NCBI RefSeq assembly: GCF_027941775.1
Contig: NZ_CP115917.1
Coordinates: 1,185,001 to 1,249,000 of the forward strand
Reading direction: 5' to 3'
Source: Tenacibaculum pacificus
GTDB lineage: Bacteria; Bacteroidota; Bacteroidia; Flavobacteriales; Flavobacteriaceae
Length of the DNA stretch: 64,000 nucleotides
Shown here: piece after piece, positions 45,343 to 53,997 of the stretch
Numbering within the stretch: the first letter of the stretch is position 1
Layout: each line of letters begins with the position of its first letter
Notes under the pieces: generated by a model
What the model was told of the DNA's origin: nothing
Seen by the model: the letters and a program-made list of their open reading frames with translations, nothing else
Database searches by the model: none
Translations under genes and position numbers: made by a program

Positions 45343-45534
45343 ATGAGTAAAGGAATAGTAAAATTTTTCAACGACACTAAAGGATTTGGATTTATTACAG
45401 AAGAAGGTGTTGAAAAAGATCACTTTGTACACATTTCAGGTTTAATCGATGAGATTAGAGAAGGTGACGAAGTTGAATTTGATTTAGAAGAAGGAAACAA
45501 AGGACCAAACGCAGTGAACGTAAAAGTGATCTAA
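45343..45534 (+). CDS. cspA: cold-shock protein CspA, paralogue 3
   Basis: A 63-residue cold-shock domain with RNP1 KGFGFIT and RNP2 HFVHIS. Its coding DNA is very close to paralogues 1 and 2. The only residue unique to it is Asn52 in EEGNKGPNAV. It has its own promoter box and terminator. Three near-identical copies within 6 kb suggest dosage or staggered expression. Confidence 0.95.
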   Translation: MSKGIVKFFNDTKGFGFITEEGVEKDHFVHISGLIDEIREGDEVEFDLEEGNKGPNAVNVKVI

Positions 45535-45555
45535 TATATAATCCATATATTTTCA

Positions 45556-45588
45556 AAAAATCCCCATCATAAGATGGGGATTTTTATT
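45556..45588 (+). terminator. intrinsic terminator after cspA 3
   Basis: AAAAATCCCCATC pairs with GATGGGGATTTTT over ATAA. Confidence 0.85.
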
Positions 45589-45640
45589 TCCCCTAATTTA
45601 ATTTTTATTTAATTTGTGTTGTTGAGGTTTTTTTTTAAAA

Positions 45641-46102
45641 TTATAAATGATATTCTGTTTTATCTATAATTTCTTTAAGAACAAAATAACTTTCAAGAAT
45701 ACCAATATTATCAATTTTAGAAAGTTTTAAACGGACAAAATCATGATAATCTTCTAAATCCTTTAGGTTTATCTGTAAAAAAAAATCTACTTTTCCTGCC
45801 ATATGATAGCATTTCTGAACCTCTTTTAGCTCTTTTATTTGTGCGTCAAATTTATCAATAAAACCTTCATCATGGTAACGAAGCGAAACCATACAGATAG
45901 CTGTAACCGGTACTTCTATGTTTTTTTTATCTAAAATAGCGACATACTTTTTAATGATACCTAGTTTCTCTAAGCGTTTAATTCTTTCATAAATAGGAGA
46001 CACCGTTAAATTTAGTGTTTCGGAAATTTCTTTAGCTGTTTTTTTACAATCTTGTTGTAATATTCTTAATATTTTTAAATCAGTTTCATCTATTTTTATC
46101 AT
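45641..46102 (-). CDS. Lrp/AsnC-family regulator
   Basis: 153 residues: HTH (KILRILQQDCKKTAKEISET, then SPIYERIKRLEKLGIIKKY) followed by the RAM effector domain (CMVSLRYHDEGFIDKFDAQ, CYHMAGKVDFFLQI). Full length. Divergent from a threonine dehydrogenase gene; the gap contains several AAGTAAAA/TTTTACTT elements, so it probably controls that catabolic gene and itself in response to an amino acid. Confidence 0.93.
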   Translation of the reverse strand: MIKIDETDLKILRILQQDCKKTAKEISETLNLTVSPIYERIKRLEKLGIIKKYVAILDKKNIEVPVTAICMVSLRYHDEGFIDKFDAQIKELKEVQKCYHMAGKVDFFLQINLKDLEDYHDFVRLKLSKIDNIGILESYFVLKEIIDKTEYHL

Positions 46103-46250
46103 AATTGATTAGAAATTTGCAGTTAAAATTACTTTTTAAAATAAGTAAAACTATTTTTAAAAGTGATAAAGAATGTTTTTGCAGTTAAAAGTAGGTAAAA
46201 TTACTTATTTTATATCAAAATAAAGTGTATTTTACTTTGAAATAGCTTAT
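46103..46250. promoter_or_regulatory. divergent Lrp control region
   Basis: Holds an exact 13-base direct repeat TTTGCAGTTAAAA (46116-46128 and 46178-46190) and four TTACTT/AAGTAA-type elements near 46128, 46142, 46194 (GTAAAATTACTTATTTTA) and 46228 (TGTATTTTACTTTGAAAT). The last overlaps the expected -33 region of the dehydrogenase promoter (TATTTTTG at 46256-46263). Multiple phased weak palindromes are typical of Lrp regulation. Confidence 0.55.
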
Positions 46251-46286
46251 ATGTGTATTTTTGCACTGAAACAAAAATCGTATAAG

Positions 46287-47216
46287 ATGAAAGTATTAGT
46301 TACAGGAGCAGGAGGGCAATTAGGTACGGTATTAACAAAATCTTTAAAAGAAAAATATGGTAAAGATGCAGTAATAGCATCAGATATTCGTACTATTGAT
46401 TATGATGGGATTTTTGAAATATTAGATGCCACAAGTGAAGCTGATTTAGCAAAAATTGTAATAAAACATAAAGTTACTCAAATATATCATTTAGCAGCAA
46501 TATTATCTGCTAATGGAGAAAAGAACCCTATTCAAACTTGGGACATTAATTTAAAATCACTTTTTAGTGTTTTAGAAGTTTCAGTAAAACAGAAACTAGA
46601 TAAAGTATTTTTTCCGAGCTCAATTGCTGTTTATGGAATTAGCGCACCAAAAGTCGACACAAAACAAGACGCATATTTAGATCCGACAACTGTTTACGGA
46701 ATCAGTAAAGCAGCTGGAGAAAATTGGGCACAGTATTATTTCTTAAGATATGGCTTAGATGTACGTTCTATAAGATATCCTGGTGTTATTGGTTATCAAT
46801 CTTTACCAGGTGGAGGAACTACAGATTATGCAGTTGACATCTATCATAAAGCAATTAAAAACGAAGATTTCACCTGTTATTTAAAAGAAGATGCTTGTTT
46901 ACCAATGATTTATATTGATGATGCAATTAGAGCAACTTTAGAAATTATGGAAGCTCCAAAAGAAGCTATCAAAATTAGAACATCTTATAATTTAGCAGGA
47001 GTGAGTTTTACTCCAAAAGAAATAGCTACTTCGATAAAAGAATGGTATCCTGATTTTAAGATTAGTTATAAACCTGATTTTAGACAAGCTATCGCTGATT
47101 CTTGGCCTGCTTCTATAAATGATGACGCTGCCAGAGAAGATTGGAATTGGAAACCAAACTATTCTTTAAGAGAAATGTCAGAAGAAATGATTATCCAATT
47201 AAAGAAACAACAATAA
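46287..47216 (+). CDS. L-threonine 3-dehydrogenase, epimerase-type SDR
   Basis: 309 residues from ATG 46287 (MKVLVTGAGGQLG); the open frame extends upstream but contains the promoter box at 46256. Extended SDR with GAGGQLG at 7-13 and the catalytic Tyr137/Lys141 in VYGISKAAGE. The sequence features (HLAAILSANGEKNP, PGVIGYQSLPGGGTTDYAV) match the short-chain L-threonine dehydrogenases described from psychrophilic flavobacteria and Cytophaga, which oxidise threonine to 2-amino-3-oxobutyrate. Divergent Lrp supports an amino-acid-responsive role. Confidence 0.88.
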   Translation: MKVLVTGAGGQLGTVLTKSLKEKYGKDAVIASDIRTIDYDGIFEILDATSEADLAKIVIKHKVTQIYHLAAILSANGEKNPIQTWDINLKSLFSVLEVSVKQKLDKVFFPSSIAVYGISAPKVDTKQDAYLDPTTVYGISKAAGENWAQYYFLRYGLDVRSIRYPGVIGYQSLPGGGTTDYAVDIYHKAIKNEDFTCYLKEDACLPMIYIDDAIRATLEIMEAPKEAIKIRTSYNLAGVSFTPKEIATSIKEWYPDFKISYKPDFRQAIADSWPASINDDAAREDWNWKPNYSLREMSEEMIIQLKKQQ

Positions 47217-47241
47217 TTTATATATTTTTTTAAAGTTTTAA

Positions 47242-48105
47242 ATGATGAAAATAGATTTTATCAACATAAAAAAACAAATAAGTGCTGAACTAAAAAACTA
47301 TGCACTTGTTTTTGCAGGGGCTCTTATAGTCGCTTTAGGATTTTCTTTATTTATAATACCTTATAATATTGTTCCAGGAGGTGTTTTTGGATTAGGTACT
47401 GTTCTTTTTGAATTAATAGGTGTTTCATCTATTGGTCTTATAGCCTTATGTATTAACATTCCTTTATTACTTTGGGGTACTAGCTTATTAGGAAAGAAAA
47501 CAGGGCTTAAAACAGCTTTTTTTATGATTTCTTCATCATTTTTATTAGATTTATTATTATCGATAACAAAAAGTCGTGTTATTGTAGATGATATCTTATT
47601 ATCAGCAATTTTCGGAGGAATATCTATCGGTATAACTATTTTCTTAGTTAAAAAAGCAGGTGCTACAACTGGTGGTCAAGATATTTTAGCCAGAATTTTA
47701 TCAAGCAAAATTAATATTGGATTCAATCAACTAATACTTATTATTGATGCTTTAATTATAATTTTAGGAGTTCTTACTTTTGGTAATTACACTATTGCTA
47801 TTTATTGTTTGATAACAATTATCGCAACAAGTAAAACAATTGAATATTTTTTAAAACAAGACGTACAGAACAAAACATTGCTTATTTTTTCTAAAAAGAA
47901 TGATTTAGTTCAGAAAAGTATTACTGATAACAAAAGTATGTATCAGAATACGATAAAAATAATGCATCAAGATTCTAGTGAAAAAATGATTTTGATTACA
48001 AAGAATAATAAAAATCTATCTGTTATTGAATCAATTATACACAATACAGACCCTGATGCAGAGATTATAACACTTCAATCTAATTTTAGTTTAGTAAACG
48101 TATAA
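47242..48105 (+). CDS. YitT-family membrane protein
   Basis: 287 residues: five to six TM segments (FAGALIVALGFSLFIIPYNI first), the family signature NIVPGGVFGLGTVLF and GATTGGQDILARIL, then a C-terminal cytoplasmic DUF2179 domain (MILITKNNKNLSVIESIIH). The function of the family is not established. It follows threonine dehydrogenase by 25 bases and is probably in the same transcript; a second Met at codon 2 could be the real start. Confidence 0.88.
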   Translation: MMKIDFINIKKQISAELKNYALVFAGALIVALGFSLFIIPYNIVPGGVFGLGTVLFELIGVSSIGLIALCINIPLLLWGTSLLGKKTGLKTAFFMISSSFLLDLLLSITKSRVIVDDILLSAIFGGISIGITIFLVKKAGATTGGQDILARILSSKINIGFNQLILIIDALIIILGVLTFGNYTIAIYCLITIIATSKTIEYFLKQDVQNKTLLIFSKKNDLVQKSITDNKSMYQNTIKIMHQDSSEKMILITKNNKNLSVIESIIHNTDPDAEIITLQSNFSLVNV

Positions 48106-48138
48106 TTATCAGAACAGTAGAGTAGTAGTTCTATTTTT

Positions 48139-48181
48139 AAAACAAGAATTAGGTCATATATATGACCTAATTCTTGTTTTA
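48139..48181. terminator. bidirectional terminator after the YitT gene
   Basis: A perfect 21-bp palindrome (AAAACAAGAATTAGGTCATA and its complement) at 48139-48180. Confidence 0.85.
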
Positions 48182-48198
48182 TGATAAAAAATATATAA

Positions 48199-48813
48199 TT
48201 ATTTTACGCTAATTACTTTCGCGTATTTCATAAAATAATCTTCGAAACGTTTTATTGTTGGATTCATTTTATCAGCATATAATACAAATTGACATTTATT
48301 AATGCTTTGAGTAATTGCCATCAATGCAGCATATGAATTGTTATCTTTTAAGAATTCTGCATCATCTATATTGAAAATCATTAATTGAGATGGACTTATT
48401 CCGTTTAATAAGAATAATTTATTCATTCTTTTAGGAGTAGATATAAGAATGTCAACACCTTCAAAAATTTCTGATTTTTGTAAATCTACATGCTCTTTTT
48501 CATCAGCAACATAAACACGTATCGATTTATACCTAGTATATGCAGAAAAGGCATTATACACTTCTAAAGCTCTTTCGTTATTTTCTACAAGAACAAAAGC
48601 TCTTGGACTAGTACCGACATCTTGAAATTTTAATTTATGTAAGGTTGTAAGCACGAGTGTGGTTGTTTTTCCGCTACCTTTAGGACCTGTACAGTAAACA
48701 TTAGCACCGCTTTTTATAGCAGGAATACTTTTTGCCTGTAAAGGTGTAGGTGTTATTATTTCTAGCGATTCTAACTTTTCTTTTATTTCTGGATTTAATT
48801 TTTTAAAAGGCAT
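48199..48813 (-). CDS. orphan single-domain DEAD-like helicase protein
   Basis: About 204 residues from ATG 48813 (MPFKKLNPEIKEKLESL). It is only the first RecA-like domain of a DEAD-box helicase: Q-motif PTPLQAKSIP, Walker A GPKGSGKT, a Ib-like STPKRMNKLF, and NIDDAE in place of DEAD. The second RecA domain is absent, and the gene ends in a normal stop before a terminator, so it is not a fresh truncation. It can perhaps bind ATP and RNA but cannot unwind alone. It may act as a partner for a full DEAD helicase; this is inference. Confidence 0.75.
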   Translation of the reverse strand: MPFKKLNPEIKEKLESLEIITPTPLQAKSIPAIKSGANVYCTGPKGSGKTTTLVLTTLHKLKFQDVGTSPRAFVLVENNERALEVYNAFSAYTRYKSIRVYVADEKEHVDLQKSEIFEGVDILISTPKRMNKLFLLNGISPSQLMIFNIDDAEFLKDNNSYAALMAITQSINKCQFVLYADKMNPTIKRFEDYFMKYAKVISVK

Positions 48814-49213
48814 AGGAATTAAAAATACTGTTTTAGCGTTAGCGTGGATATGAAAACACAAATATACAATTAACTAAGTGAAACTATTTTTATTTAGTTA
48901 ATCAAACAAACAGACACAGACAGATAAAGATAAAAAAAAGAAAAAAAGAAAAAGTGAAGGGGATGAAAGAATAGATATACACACACCATAAATAAAAAAT
49001 AAAAAAACTCTATTTAACATAATATTAATTATAGGACGACTATATGAATATATATTTATATAAAAGGTTAATTAAGTAAGGTAGTAATTTAAATGTGATT
49101 AGTGTGATTTTTTCTGTTTCATTTTTTTTTGACATAGATACTACTAACTAACATTGGTCGTTGAAACAGATTGATTTGATGAAAATATCACAACTCTCAT
49201 CAATCATATATAA

Positions 49214-49221
49214 TATCTTTG
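49214..49221 (+). promoter_or_regulatory. TATCTTTG -7 box for the pseudouridine synthase
   Basis: A perfect TAnnTTTG match 25 bases before ATG 49239 that sits within the longer open frame. The stretch 48814-49213 upstream is a non-coding gap with a purine-rich tract (about 48925-48975) and no other clear feature. Confidence 0.55.
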
Positions 49222-49238
49222 CTTTAAATAAAATAATT

Positions 49239-49934
49239 ATGAGCCTTACTATTCTTTTTGAAGATGAATATATAATCTGTGTTTCTAAACCGAATAACAT
49301 AGTCGTTCATCACGCCTATCATTCAAGAAATGTTTCTGAAGAAGATTCTTTACTGCAGTTACTGTTTAATCAATTTGGAGCTAAATTTTACCCTATTCAT
49401 CGCTTAGATAGAAAAACTTCTGGTATTATCTTATTAGCAAAAGAAACAAAACACGTTTCTAAGTTTCAGGAACTTTTTACTGATAATGAAATACAGAAAA
49501 CATATTACGGAATTGTAAGAGGACATTCTCCTGAATCTAAAGTTATTGATTCTCCTGTAAAAGGAAGAGATTCTGATGTTTATAAAGAAGCTGAAACGCA
49601 TTTAAAAACAGTATCGACTGTTATTGTTGATATTTCTGTAAAACCTTACGACAGCTCAAGATACAGCTTAATTGAGATGAAACCTACAACAGGTAGATTA
49701 CATCAATTACGTATTCATATGAATAAAATAAGTCATCCTCTTATTGGTGATCCAAAGTATGGTGACAAGAATCACAATACGATGTTTATTGATAATTTTA
49801 ACTGTGAAAATTTATTTTTACACGCGTATTCACTTGAATTTACACATCCTTTTTCAAAAGAAAAAATTTTAATAAAATCAAGTTTACCAAGTGATTGGAA
49901 TACTGTTTTCGAACGTTTTAAGTGGAGTATTTAA
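49239..49934 (+). CDS. RluA-family pseudouridine synthase (TruC-like)
   Basis: 231 residues from ATG 49239 (MSLTILFEDEYIICVSKP). The frame is open 26 codons further up but those overlap the promoter. Catalytic Asp is in HRLDRKTSGIIL; other signatures are KTYYGIVRG, TGRLHQLRIHM and HPLIGDPKYG. Without an S4 domain it resembles TruC, which modifies U65 of tRNA, rather than RluC/RluD. Monocistronic with a bidirectional terminator. Confidence 0.88.
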   Translation: MSLTILFEDEYIICVSKPNNIVVHHAYHSRNVSEEDSLLQLLFNQFGAKFYPIHRLDRKTSGIILLAKETKHVSKFQELFTDNEIQKTYYGIVRGHSPESKVIDSPVKGRDSDVYKEAETHLKTVSTVIVDISVKPYDSSRYSLIEMKPTTGRLHQLRIHMNKISHPLIGDPKYGDKNHNTMFIDNFNCENLFLHAYSLEFTHPFSKEKILIKSSLPSDWNTVFERFKWSI

Positions 49935-49936
49935 AT

Positions 49937-49973
49937 AAAAAAAGGACTACTTTAAAGTAGTCCTTTTTTTTAA
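49937..49973. terminator. bidirectional terminator, RluA-family gene and Lrp gene
   Basis: AAAAAAAGGACTACTTT and its perfect complement. Confidence 0.86.
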
Positions 49974-50450
49974 ATGTCTTGAAAAATAGCGTGCATCAAG
50001 CGTTTTTTATCATTAATGCTTTCTTCTAAAGAAATCATTGTTTCAGTACGATTTACTCCAGTAATATCATCTATTCTATAGATAATATCTTTAGCATCAT
50101 TTGTGCTTTTTGCTCTTACTTTACAAAAAATATTATATTTACCAGCTGTTACGTAGGCAACTGTTACATTTGGTATCAATCTTAAATTATCTAAAACGTG
50201 TTGAGTCATAGATGATTTCTCTAAATAGACACCAACGTGAGCAATAAAAGTATATCCCATTTTATCATAATTCAACGATAATGTTGAGCCCTGAATAATA
50301 CCTTCATCTTCCATTTTTTTAACTCGCACACTGAATAGTACCTGCTGATACTAATAATTTCTTTGCAATGTCAGTAAAAGGAGTACGCGCATTTTCAATT
50401 AAAATGTCTAAAATTTGATGATCAATCTCATCTAATACAAACTTCTTCAT
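49970..50450 (-). pseudogene. Lrp/AsnC-family regulator, one-base frameshift
   Basis: Starts at ATG 50450 with a normal Lrp HTH (MKKFVLDEIDHQILDILIEN, then ARTPFTDIAKKLLVSAGTI) and runs into a stop after QCAS. The rest (RVKKMEDEGIIQGSTLSLNY and the RAM domain with VAYVTAGKYNIFCKVRA) is open in another frame from a GTG at 50329. Removing one base (C at 50331 on the plus strand, giving CATG) restores AGTIHVRVKKMEDEG, the canonical recognition helix. Repaired length is 159 residues. The lesion would separate the DNA-binding from the effector domain. Confidence 0.9.
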
Positions 50451-50528
50451 TCTTTTTTTTCTGATATTATCACTTAAAATACAGTTTTTTTTTATTTAAA
50501 AGACTTTTATTGATAAATAATTTAAGAG

Positions 50529-51581
50529 TTACTCTTTTTTATTAAATTCTTTATGACCTAAGAATAATGACAAATCCCCTATTTTCTCTTCAACTAAAGT
50601 TAGTGCAAATTTACTGTTTTCTATTTTCTCAACATACTGAAAGGCTACATCTTTTTCATTATTTTTTGATCTATAAATAACATCATAGAAATTCTTGATA
50701 TTGTTAGGGATAGCAAAGTAATCTAAGTGCTCTGTAAAGTTTTTTTCTTTAGAAATATGGTAAATTCCTTGTAAAAAAGCGTAAAAATTATATTTACGTA
50801 CAGTTTCACGTTCGTAATCATCAGGAAAATGACCAGCTTCAATAAGTACTGTATTGTGTCCTAGCTTCTGAAAATTATCGCCTGTTGCAGTCGGATAAAA
50901 CTCATCTGTGTAACGACCAATGTGATTTGGTATTAATTTTTGTAATAAATTGTTCATTGAAACAATTACATTCATTGTTTCTTTACGACCCTTTGTCATT
51001 TTACGAGTAACTTCTTCTGATGGCGCTAAAAACGATATGGTTGCAGGGTTTTTAGTTCCTTCAACTCCAAAAATAGTTCTTTGATCATGAAGATTAAAAC
51101 AAAACTGAGGATTTACAGTATCTAAAATTTCACGCAACAACTTACTTTCTTTAGCTTTTAAATCAACAGCATCTCTATTTAAATCAACTTGATTAGCATT
51201 TACACGAGTGTATACTTCTGCCCCATCAGGATTTAGCATTGGAACAATTGTAATATCACAATTAGTTAAAATTGATTTTACAACATCCGTATTCGCATAT
51301 AACTTTATGAAATTTAAAAAATCAAATACAGCTTTTGTCCCTGTACTTTCATTTCCGTGCATCTGACTCCAAACAAGTATTTTTGTTTTTCCTGAGCCTA
51401 GTTTTAATTGATAAATATCTCTACCTTCTTCAGATTGACCTATTATTTTTGATTTAATATTTATATCTAAATCATTATAAAGTGGCTCAATATCTTTAAA
51501 AGTGACATATCTTCCTGATATTTTTGTTTCTTTTATTGTTAAATAATTTTCTTCTAAAAAATCGGTATTTAGTAAATTCAT
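50529..51581 (-). CDS. M14-family zinc carboxypeptidase
   Basis: 350 residues. Zinc ligands His75 and Glu78 (HGNES) and His165 (NLHDQ), catalytic Glu248 (LIEAGHF), with PMLNPDGAE and DLNRDAVD for substrate carboxylate binding. There is no signal peptide, so it is cytoplasmic, unlike digestive M14 enzymes; the succinylglutamate desuccinylase/deacylase-like branch is possible. One base separates it from the PLP enzyme, so they form one transcript and probably act on the same small molecule. Confidence 0.85.
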   Translation of the reverse strand: MNLLNTDFLEENYLTIKETKISGRYVTFKDIEPLYNDLDINIKSKIIGQSEEGRDIYQLKLGSGKTKILVWSQMHGNESTGTKAVFDFLNFIKLYANTDVVKSILTNCDITIVPMLNPDGAEVYTRVNANQVDLNRDAVDLKAKESKLLREILDTVNPQFCFNLHDQRTIFGVEGTKNPATISFLAPSEEVTRKMTKGRKETMNVIVSMNNLLQKLIPNHIGRYTDEFYPTATGDNFQKLGHNTVLIEAGHFPDDYERETVRKYNFYAFLQGIYHISKEKNFTEHLDYFAIPNNIKNFYDVIYRSKNNEKDVAFQYVEKIENSKFALTLVEEKIGDLSLFLGHKEFNKKE

Positions 51582-51582
51582 A

Positions 51583-53055
51583 TTATAAGGTAAACCAATC
51601 TGCTATTAATAATTTTTCAATAGGTTGGGCAGATATGTGTGTATAATCGTTTTTAATTATGTGGTATTGATAGTCTTTTGACCATTCTTCAATATTCTCA
51701 GTCAATGTGATTAATGAATTACAAATAAATTGTACCTCATCATCTGTAATAGTCGGATGTATTGATAAACGCACCCAACCTGGTTTATCAGTATTACATC
51801 CTTCTAGTATTTGATCCTTAATTTTGTTTGATGTATTTTGATTTACATTTAATAAAAAATGTCCATACGTACCCGCACAAGAACAACCTCCTCTTGTTTG
51901 AATACCAAATCGATCGTTTAGTAGCTTTACAACTAAGTTAAAATGATATTTTTCATAATAAAAAGAGAAAATACTTAAGCGCTCTTTATGATTTGGTGCT
52001 AATATTTTTACGCCTTCTAAGTTTTCTAAACACTTAAACATAACGAGATTTACCTCATCTTCACGTTTTTTAATATTATCAGTACCCATTTGATTTTTCA
52101 CCTGAATAGCCAATGCAATTTTTATCGTTTGTAAGAAAGCTGGTGTTCCGCCATCTTCACGAGTTTCAACATCATCAAAATAATCATGACCACCCCAAGG
52201 ATTTGTATAACTAACCGTACCTCCGCCTGGGTTATCAGGAATCATGTTTTTATATAATTTCTTATTGAAAATCAATACGCCAGAACTACCAGGTCCTCCT
52301 AAAAATTTATGAGGAGAAAAGAAAATAGCATCTAAATATTCATCTTCTTTCTTCGGATGCATATCTATATCGACATAAGGTGCAGAGCAAGCGAAATCAA
52401 CAAAACATAAACCACCATATTTATGAATCAAAGAAGCTACTTTATGATATTTGGTTTTGATACCCGTTACATTTGAACCTGCAATAATAGACGCTATTTT
52501 TATAGGTCTATCTACATATTGTTTAATAGTGTCTTCAAAAGTATCTAAACAAATCAATCCTTCTTCATTACAAGGAACTACAACTACCTCAGCAATAGTT
52601 TCTATCCATGAAGTATGATTTGAATGATGCTCCATGTGACTCACAAAAACAATCGGTCTTTTTTCATCAGGAATATTGGTATATTCTTTTAAGTTTTCAG
52701 AAACCTTTAAACCTAAAATTCGTTGTAATTTATTAACAACCCCTGTCATTCCAGAACCTTCTGTAATTAACACATCGTCTTTAGAAGCGTTTACATGAGT
52801 TTTAATAATACTTCTTGCTTCATTGTATGCTAAAGTCATAGCAGCACCTGCTGTTGAGGTTTCTGTATGTGTATTAGCAACAAAAGGACCGAATTTATGT
52901 AACAATTTTTCTTCTATCGGCATATATAATCTTCCGCTTGCGGTCCAATCTGTGTACATCATTTTTTGTTCACCATATGGTGATTCATATACTTGATTGA
53001 CACCTACAATTTGTTTTCTAAATTTTTGGAAATGCTCTTCTAAATTATTATTCAT
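51583..53055 (-). CDS. class V aminotransferase-fold PLP enzyme
   Basis: 490 residues, fold-type I, cysteine-desulfurase-like. PLP lysine Lys250 in SPHKFLGGPG, Asp220 in FVDFACSAP for the pyridine nitrogen, and a late GGCSCAGTYG loop at the position of the desulfurase cysteine loop. N-terminal Glu/Thr-rich stretch NTHTETSTAGAAMT. Unlike IscS/SufS it lies outside any Fe-S operon and is tightly coupled to an M14 peptidase. Substrate unknown; it could be a selenocysteine/cysteine lyase or an amino-acid-derivative lyase. Confidence 0.85.
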   Translation of the reverse strand: MNNNLEEHFQKFRKQIVGVNQVYESPYGEQKMMYTDWTASGRLYMPIEEKLLHKFGPFVANTHTETSTAGAAMTLAYNEARSIIKTHVNASKDDVLITEGSGMTGVVNKLQRILGLKVSENLKEYTNIPDEKRPIVFVSHMEHHSNHTSWIETIAEVVVVPCNEEGLICLDTFEDTIKQYVDRPIKIASIIAGSNVTGIKTKYHKVASLIHKYGGLCFVDFACSAPYVDIDMHPKKEDEYLDAIFFSPHKFLGGPGSSGVLIFNKKLYKNMIPDNPGGGTVSYTNPWGGHDYFDDVETREDGGTPAFLQTIKIALAIQVKNQMGTDNIKKREDEVNLVMFKCLENLEGVKILAPNHKERLSIFSFYYEKYHFNLVVKLLNDRFGIQTRGGCSCAGTYGHFLLNVNQNTSNKIKDQILEGCNTDKPGWVRLSIHPTITDDEVQFICNSLITLTENIEEWSKDYQYHIIKNDYTHISAQPIEKLLIADWFTL

Positions 53056-53118
53056 AAAATTCGATATTTTATTGTTTAATTAATTCGGTTCTTTTGTTTT
53101 TAACCTTTTTACTTCTTT

Positions 53119-53991
53119 TTAAAGATTGAACTTACCCCCTATTAAAAGAGTGTTTTCAAGGAAGAAAAAACTTTGTGAAGCACTATCCGAAGAATTATTT
53201 GTTGTTCTAATATCAGACATATATATATGTCCTCCTTTTAAATCAGCTTGTACAAAAAAGTGCTTTAAAAAAGTGATATTTACACCAGCTCCTATAGAAG
53301 CTCCATATCCAGATAAATGAAATTCATCGTTTCTATCGTTTCCTAATAATTTAGAATTTGTTTTTGGATATAAAATACCAACACCGATACCTTCAGTTAA
53401 ATTGATTTGTAAGTTTTCTAAATCTAAACCAAACCAGTGACTAACATCATCGAAACGTTTAACCTCAACGTTTACATAATTTAAACCATCAGTATGTTCA
53501 AAAGTTAAAAAATCATCCGTTAAAGTGATGTTATCGTTATTATATCTTCCGTCATATTTTGCATTCCCAACGTTTATATCACCATTTATTTTAACATCTT
53601 GATCAGCAATCATAACATATTTCATATGGTCAACACCAATAGAAACGGTATAGTTCTCTTTAAAGAAGTATCCTATTCTATAGTTTGTTTGCGGAATGGT
53701 AACGTTAGCTGGATTAAAATACTTATTAAAAGAAAATTTAGTTTGTCTGTCCTGTGCTTTTACATCAGATAAAGTGAAATCATAATTATCTCCTTTAAAT
53801 CGAATATCAGAATCGCTATAACTAGACCAGTTCCATCCCCAATATGCGAAAAATTTTCCTTTATTAGTTACTTTCTTTTTTTTGATGATGAAATTCTCAC
53901 CCTTATTACCATCTTCTTTCTGTTGTCCTATTACTGATGATGCCGTTAAAGCTATCATCAGTAAACTCAAACTAATTGTTCTTAATTTCAA
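53119..53991 (-). CDS. outer-membrane beta-barrel protein, function unknown
   Basis: 290 residues. Signal peptide (LSLLMIALTASSVIG, cleavage near GQQ) and a mature sequence of alternating strands rich in Trp/Tyr (FFAYWGWNWSSYSDSD, NYRIGYFFKENYTVSIG, GASIGAGVNITFLKHFFVQ), ending IGGKFNL. It is 6 bases after glmM in the same direction, so it is probably co-transcribed. Similar proteins are found across flavobacteria; no role is known. Confidence 0.8.
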   Translation of the reverse strand: MKLRTISLSLLMIALTASSVIGQQKEDGNKGENFIIKKKKVTNKGKFFAYWGWNWSSYSDSDIRFKGDNYDFTLSDVKAQDRQTKFSFNKYFNPANVTIPQTNYRIGYFFKENYTVSIGVDHMKYVMIADQDVKINGDINVGNAKYDGRYNNDNITLTDDFLTFEHTDGLNYVNVEVKRFDDVSHWFGLDLENLQINLTEGIGVGILYPKTNSKLLGNDRNDEFHLSGYGASIGAGVNITFLKHFFVQADLKGGHIYMSDIRTTNNSSDSASQSFFFLENTLLIGGKFNL

Positions 53992-53997
53992 AACTTG

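Noticed and set aside
48920..48980. Small RNA gene in the purine-rich tract
   Set aside because: No promoter box at a suitable distance, no hairpin and no T-run; simple low-complexity sequence explains it.
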